A stretch of 64,000 bases of DNA from Pseudomaricurvus sp050633365 (GTDB lineage: Bacteria > Pseudomonadota > Gammaproteobacteria > Pseudomonadales > Cellvibrionaceae). The position numbers and the translations under genes were made by a program. Under the pieces are notes generated by a model. That model was given only the letters and a program-made list of their open reading frames with translations, had not been told where the DNA came from and did no database searches. Shown one piece after another: positions 62,285 to 64,000 of this stretch (the stretch's first letter is position 1; each line of letters starts with the position of its first letter). Location: assembly GCA_050633365.1 (NCBI GenBank), contig JBOEGJ010000011.1, positions 1 to 64,000 of the forward strand. The letters are read 5' to 3'.

Positions 62285-63883
62285 ATGGTGATCGACCTTC
62301 CAGCTAGTAGCCAAAACGCTCTGCGAGGCAATCAAAACCCCGTGACGCAGCTTAGCGCCCAGCGCCAAGATGCCGTTCAAGCGGCGTTGAAGGCGTTGAA
62401 CATCAAATCCGGCGAGACGGTGCAGGCAGTCATCAAATCCATCACGCCAGTCGATAGCCAGCTTAGAGCTCGCCTAATTCAACTGACCAATCCCGTCACC
62501 GACGCCTCCGAAGCAGCTGTCGCCAAGAGCACCACCAGCCCTGACAATCCCAATATTGGCGGTAATCGAGCGCTCCCCCAACTCACAGCCCAACTACTTC
62601 AAGCCAAGAATCTCAAATTGCTGGAATTGGCCATCGCGGGTAAATCAGTCATCGTATTCAGCGACAAACCGGCGAAAAACGGACAGCAACTCAACATTCA
62701 ACTGCACCAGGGCAGCTTTATTGTCGCGCCAGAGTCCAAGCCCAGCACAGCCTACACCAACCACGTAAAATCAGCGCCTAACCCGGTTCAGACTGCGGGT
62801 AATACGCGACCACTATCCGATCAACAAAAGTCGGTGATACAAACAGAGCTCAGAAGCCTAATTCCGATCCTCGACCCTAAACACTCGAACAGCCCATTGA
62901 GCCAGGCGCTATCGAGCATTGTTGCTCTCAAGGAGTTACTAACTGGCCAAGCACTCGCGCCCGCCGCACAGCAAATTGCGGCATTAAAGACGCTCCCCAG
63001 AACACTGCAAGAAAGCCTGCAACAACTGGCCAATCAGCTCAGAACACCAGAGCAATTGTCGCGGCCACCACTGCTGAAACAAGCGCTGCTAAACAGTGGA
63101 GTGCAGCTGGAAAGCAAACTGCTGACTACCGCAACGCCCGAAAAGCTGCCACAACAAGATCTCAAGGCAGGGCTACTGCACACGCTTGCCGCACTGGCCA
63201 AAACAACGTCGTCGCCGCCACCGCCGCTATCGTCAAGTACTCACTCACCGAGTGTTAATGCCGCAAACTCAAGCTATGGAGGCCCGCCCGGCGCCACAAC
63301 TCAGCCGCCCAACACCTTAATGCTATTACTCCAGCAGTTGACGCTATCGGGCACTCGTCAGCAGAACATCAGCCTGACTGCAGAACAGCTGGTGCCCCAG
63401 CTGCAGCAGCAAATACTGCAGGCCATCAACAAAATGCTCTACTCTCAACTGCAGTCGATCACACGCAGTCAACCGGCCGCAGATGGCCAGGCCAATCAGC
63501 AGATACAGCTGGAAATTCCGATTCGTTACGGGCACGAAGTCCATGCATTGCAAGTACAGCTAGAAGAGGACTGGGAGCAACAACCGCAGGAAGAACACAA
63601 CGGGCCCAATGAGAAAGTAAGAAAATGGTTGGTTAAACTGGCTTTCGACCTCCCCGAGGCCGGTAGCTTGCACGCGCACATCACAGTGATTCAAGACAGC
63701 GTGAGCACGTCTTTATGGGCTGACAACAGCCAGACTTTTGATCAGTTGCAAACCTCGGTGGGGCAGCTCAAGCAGCGTCTCGAAAAAGATGGCTGTACAG
63801 TAAAGAAAATGGAGTGCTTTGCCGGCAAACCCAACGAGGAGACAATTCAATTGGGATACGCACTGGTGGACATCAAAACATGA
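62285..63883 (+). CDS. fliK: Flagellar hook-length control protein FliK
   Basis: A 532-residue, Gln/Pro-rich protein. The long central region is low in order and Gln-rich (LQQLTLSGTRQQ, QLQQQILQAINK), typical of the molecular ruler. The conserved C-terminal domain (about residues 395-530) contains IPIRYGHEVHALQVQLEEDW and ends with LEKDGCTVKKMECFAGKP. FliK measures the hook and switches the export gate. Its stop overlaps the next start as ATGA. The first 110 residues look like a FliK N-terminal variant. Divergent from ccmA. Confidence 0.87.
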   Translation: MVIDLPASSQNALRGNQNPVTQLSAQRQDAVQAALKALNIKSGETVQAVIKSITPVDSQLRARLIQLTNPVTDASEAAVAKSTTSPDNPNIGGNRALPQLTAQLLQAKNLKLLELAIAGKSVIVFSDKPAKNGQQLNIQLHQGSFIVAPESKPSTAYTNHVKSAPNPVQTAGNTRPLSDQQKSVIQTELRSLIPILDPKHSNSPLSQALSSIVALKELLTGQALAPAAQQIAALKTLPRTLQESLQQLANQLRTPEQLSRPPLLKQALLNSGVQLESKLLTTATPEKLPQQDLKAGLLHTLAALAKTTSSPPPPLSSSTHSPSVNAANSSYGGPPGATTQPPNTLMLLLQQLTLSGTRQQNISLTAEQLVPQLQQQILQAINKMLYSQLQSITRSQPAADGQANQQIQLEIPIRYGHEVHALQVQLEEDWEQQPQEEHNGPNEKVRKWLVKLAFDLPEAGSLHAHITVIQDSVSTSLWADNSQTFDQLQTSVGQLKQRLEKDGCTVKKMECFAGKPNEETIQLGYALVDIKT

Positions 63884-64000
63884 GCGAGGATTTTTCAGCC
63901 ACCGATTCAAATCAGTCCTCTGCCAACACCAGCAATGAAGGCTTCAGCGATCAGCAACTGCAAAAGGCTGTGGCGCTCTTTTACGACGGAGTTCAAGCAC
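63880..64000 (+). CDS. FlhB C-terminal-domain-like protein, 5' part
   Basis: Forty codons are visible before the window ends. After a Ser/Asn/Thr-rich start the sequence reads LQKAVALFYDGVQA, the opening of the FlhB/EscU C-terminal cytoplasmic domain found in small FlhB-like proteins. Such proteins often follow fliK and may assist export-gate switching. ATGA overlap with fliK supports coupling. The rest, including any NPTH-type cleavage site, is outside the window. Confidence 0.75.
   Translation, partial: MSEDFSATDSNQSSANTSNEGFSDQQLQKAVALFYDGVQA

Overview
The window is a stretch of gammaproteobacterial chromosome with roughly balanced base composition by eye. Several gene orders are typical of the Pseudomonadales/Cellvibrionales side of the class: rpoE-mucA-mucB-rseC-mucD-lepA-lepB-rnc-era-recO-acpS on one strand, cmoA-cmoB, cpxRA, sdhE-ygfX beside ygfZ, ccmA-G beside fliK, and rapA. 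A haloalkane dehalogenase locus, a spinster-type MFS carrier and a bufferin operon would fit a marine, Cellvibrionales-like organism, but that placement is an inference from gene content. No tRNA, rRNA, IS element, prophage or CRISPR array was recognised.

Layout. 1-660: the 3' end of an EF-G gene. 760-2583: a membrane-bound diguanylate cyclase. 2695-12770: an iron/heme locus. A TonB-dependent heme-type receptor on the + strand faces a six-gene minus-strand operon in transcription order tonB, exbB, exbD, a MotA/TolQ/ExbB protein, a DUF2149 protein, and a signal-peptide-bearing CobN/HmuS-type chelatase. Both promoters carry Fur-box-like sequences. 13069-24106: ribosome rescue (arfB), a degenerate MazG-like protein, a histidine kinase and response regulator-TPR pair, cmoAB, flavodoxin, cpxRA, a second diguanylate cyclase and acpS. 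A structured, unexplained intergenic element lies near 19.13-19.28 kb.

24188-34779: the recO, era, rnc, lepB, lepA and sigma-E/anti-sigma block, with a sigma-E-type promoter in front of rpoE. 35038-44954: nadB, ygfX-sdhE, ygfZ, an HDOD protein, ung, a PTPS-like protein, rapA and an exonuclease. 45202-48449: a five-gene bufferin operon (precursor, MNIO/DUF692 enzyme, DUF2063 partner, ECF sigma, anti-sigma) closed by a terminator; the last four genes are joined by short overlaps. 48500-53029: an FMN/FeS glutamate-synthase-like protein, an MFS carrier, a transglutaminase-like protein and a small membrane protein.

53151-55927: a haloalkane dehalogenase plus DUF2855 protein operon and a TetR gene, with copies of the same 18-bp palindrome before both units. 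56019-62037: cytochrome c maturation genes ccmA-G, without ccmH. 62285-64000: fliK and the start of an FlhB C-domain-like gene.

The most interesting system is the heme locus. It combines a Bacteroidota-style HmuS/U/V set (chelatase, proton-channel protein, DUF2149) with a dedicated TonB-ExbB-ExbD energiser under apparent Fur control. The working model is heme import across the outer membrane followed by metal removal outside the cytoplasm by the anchored chelatase. The bufferin operon with its own sigma/anti-sigma pair and the dehalogenase/TetR regulon are next in interest.
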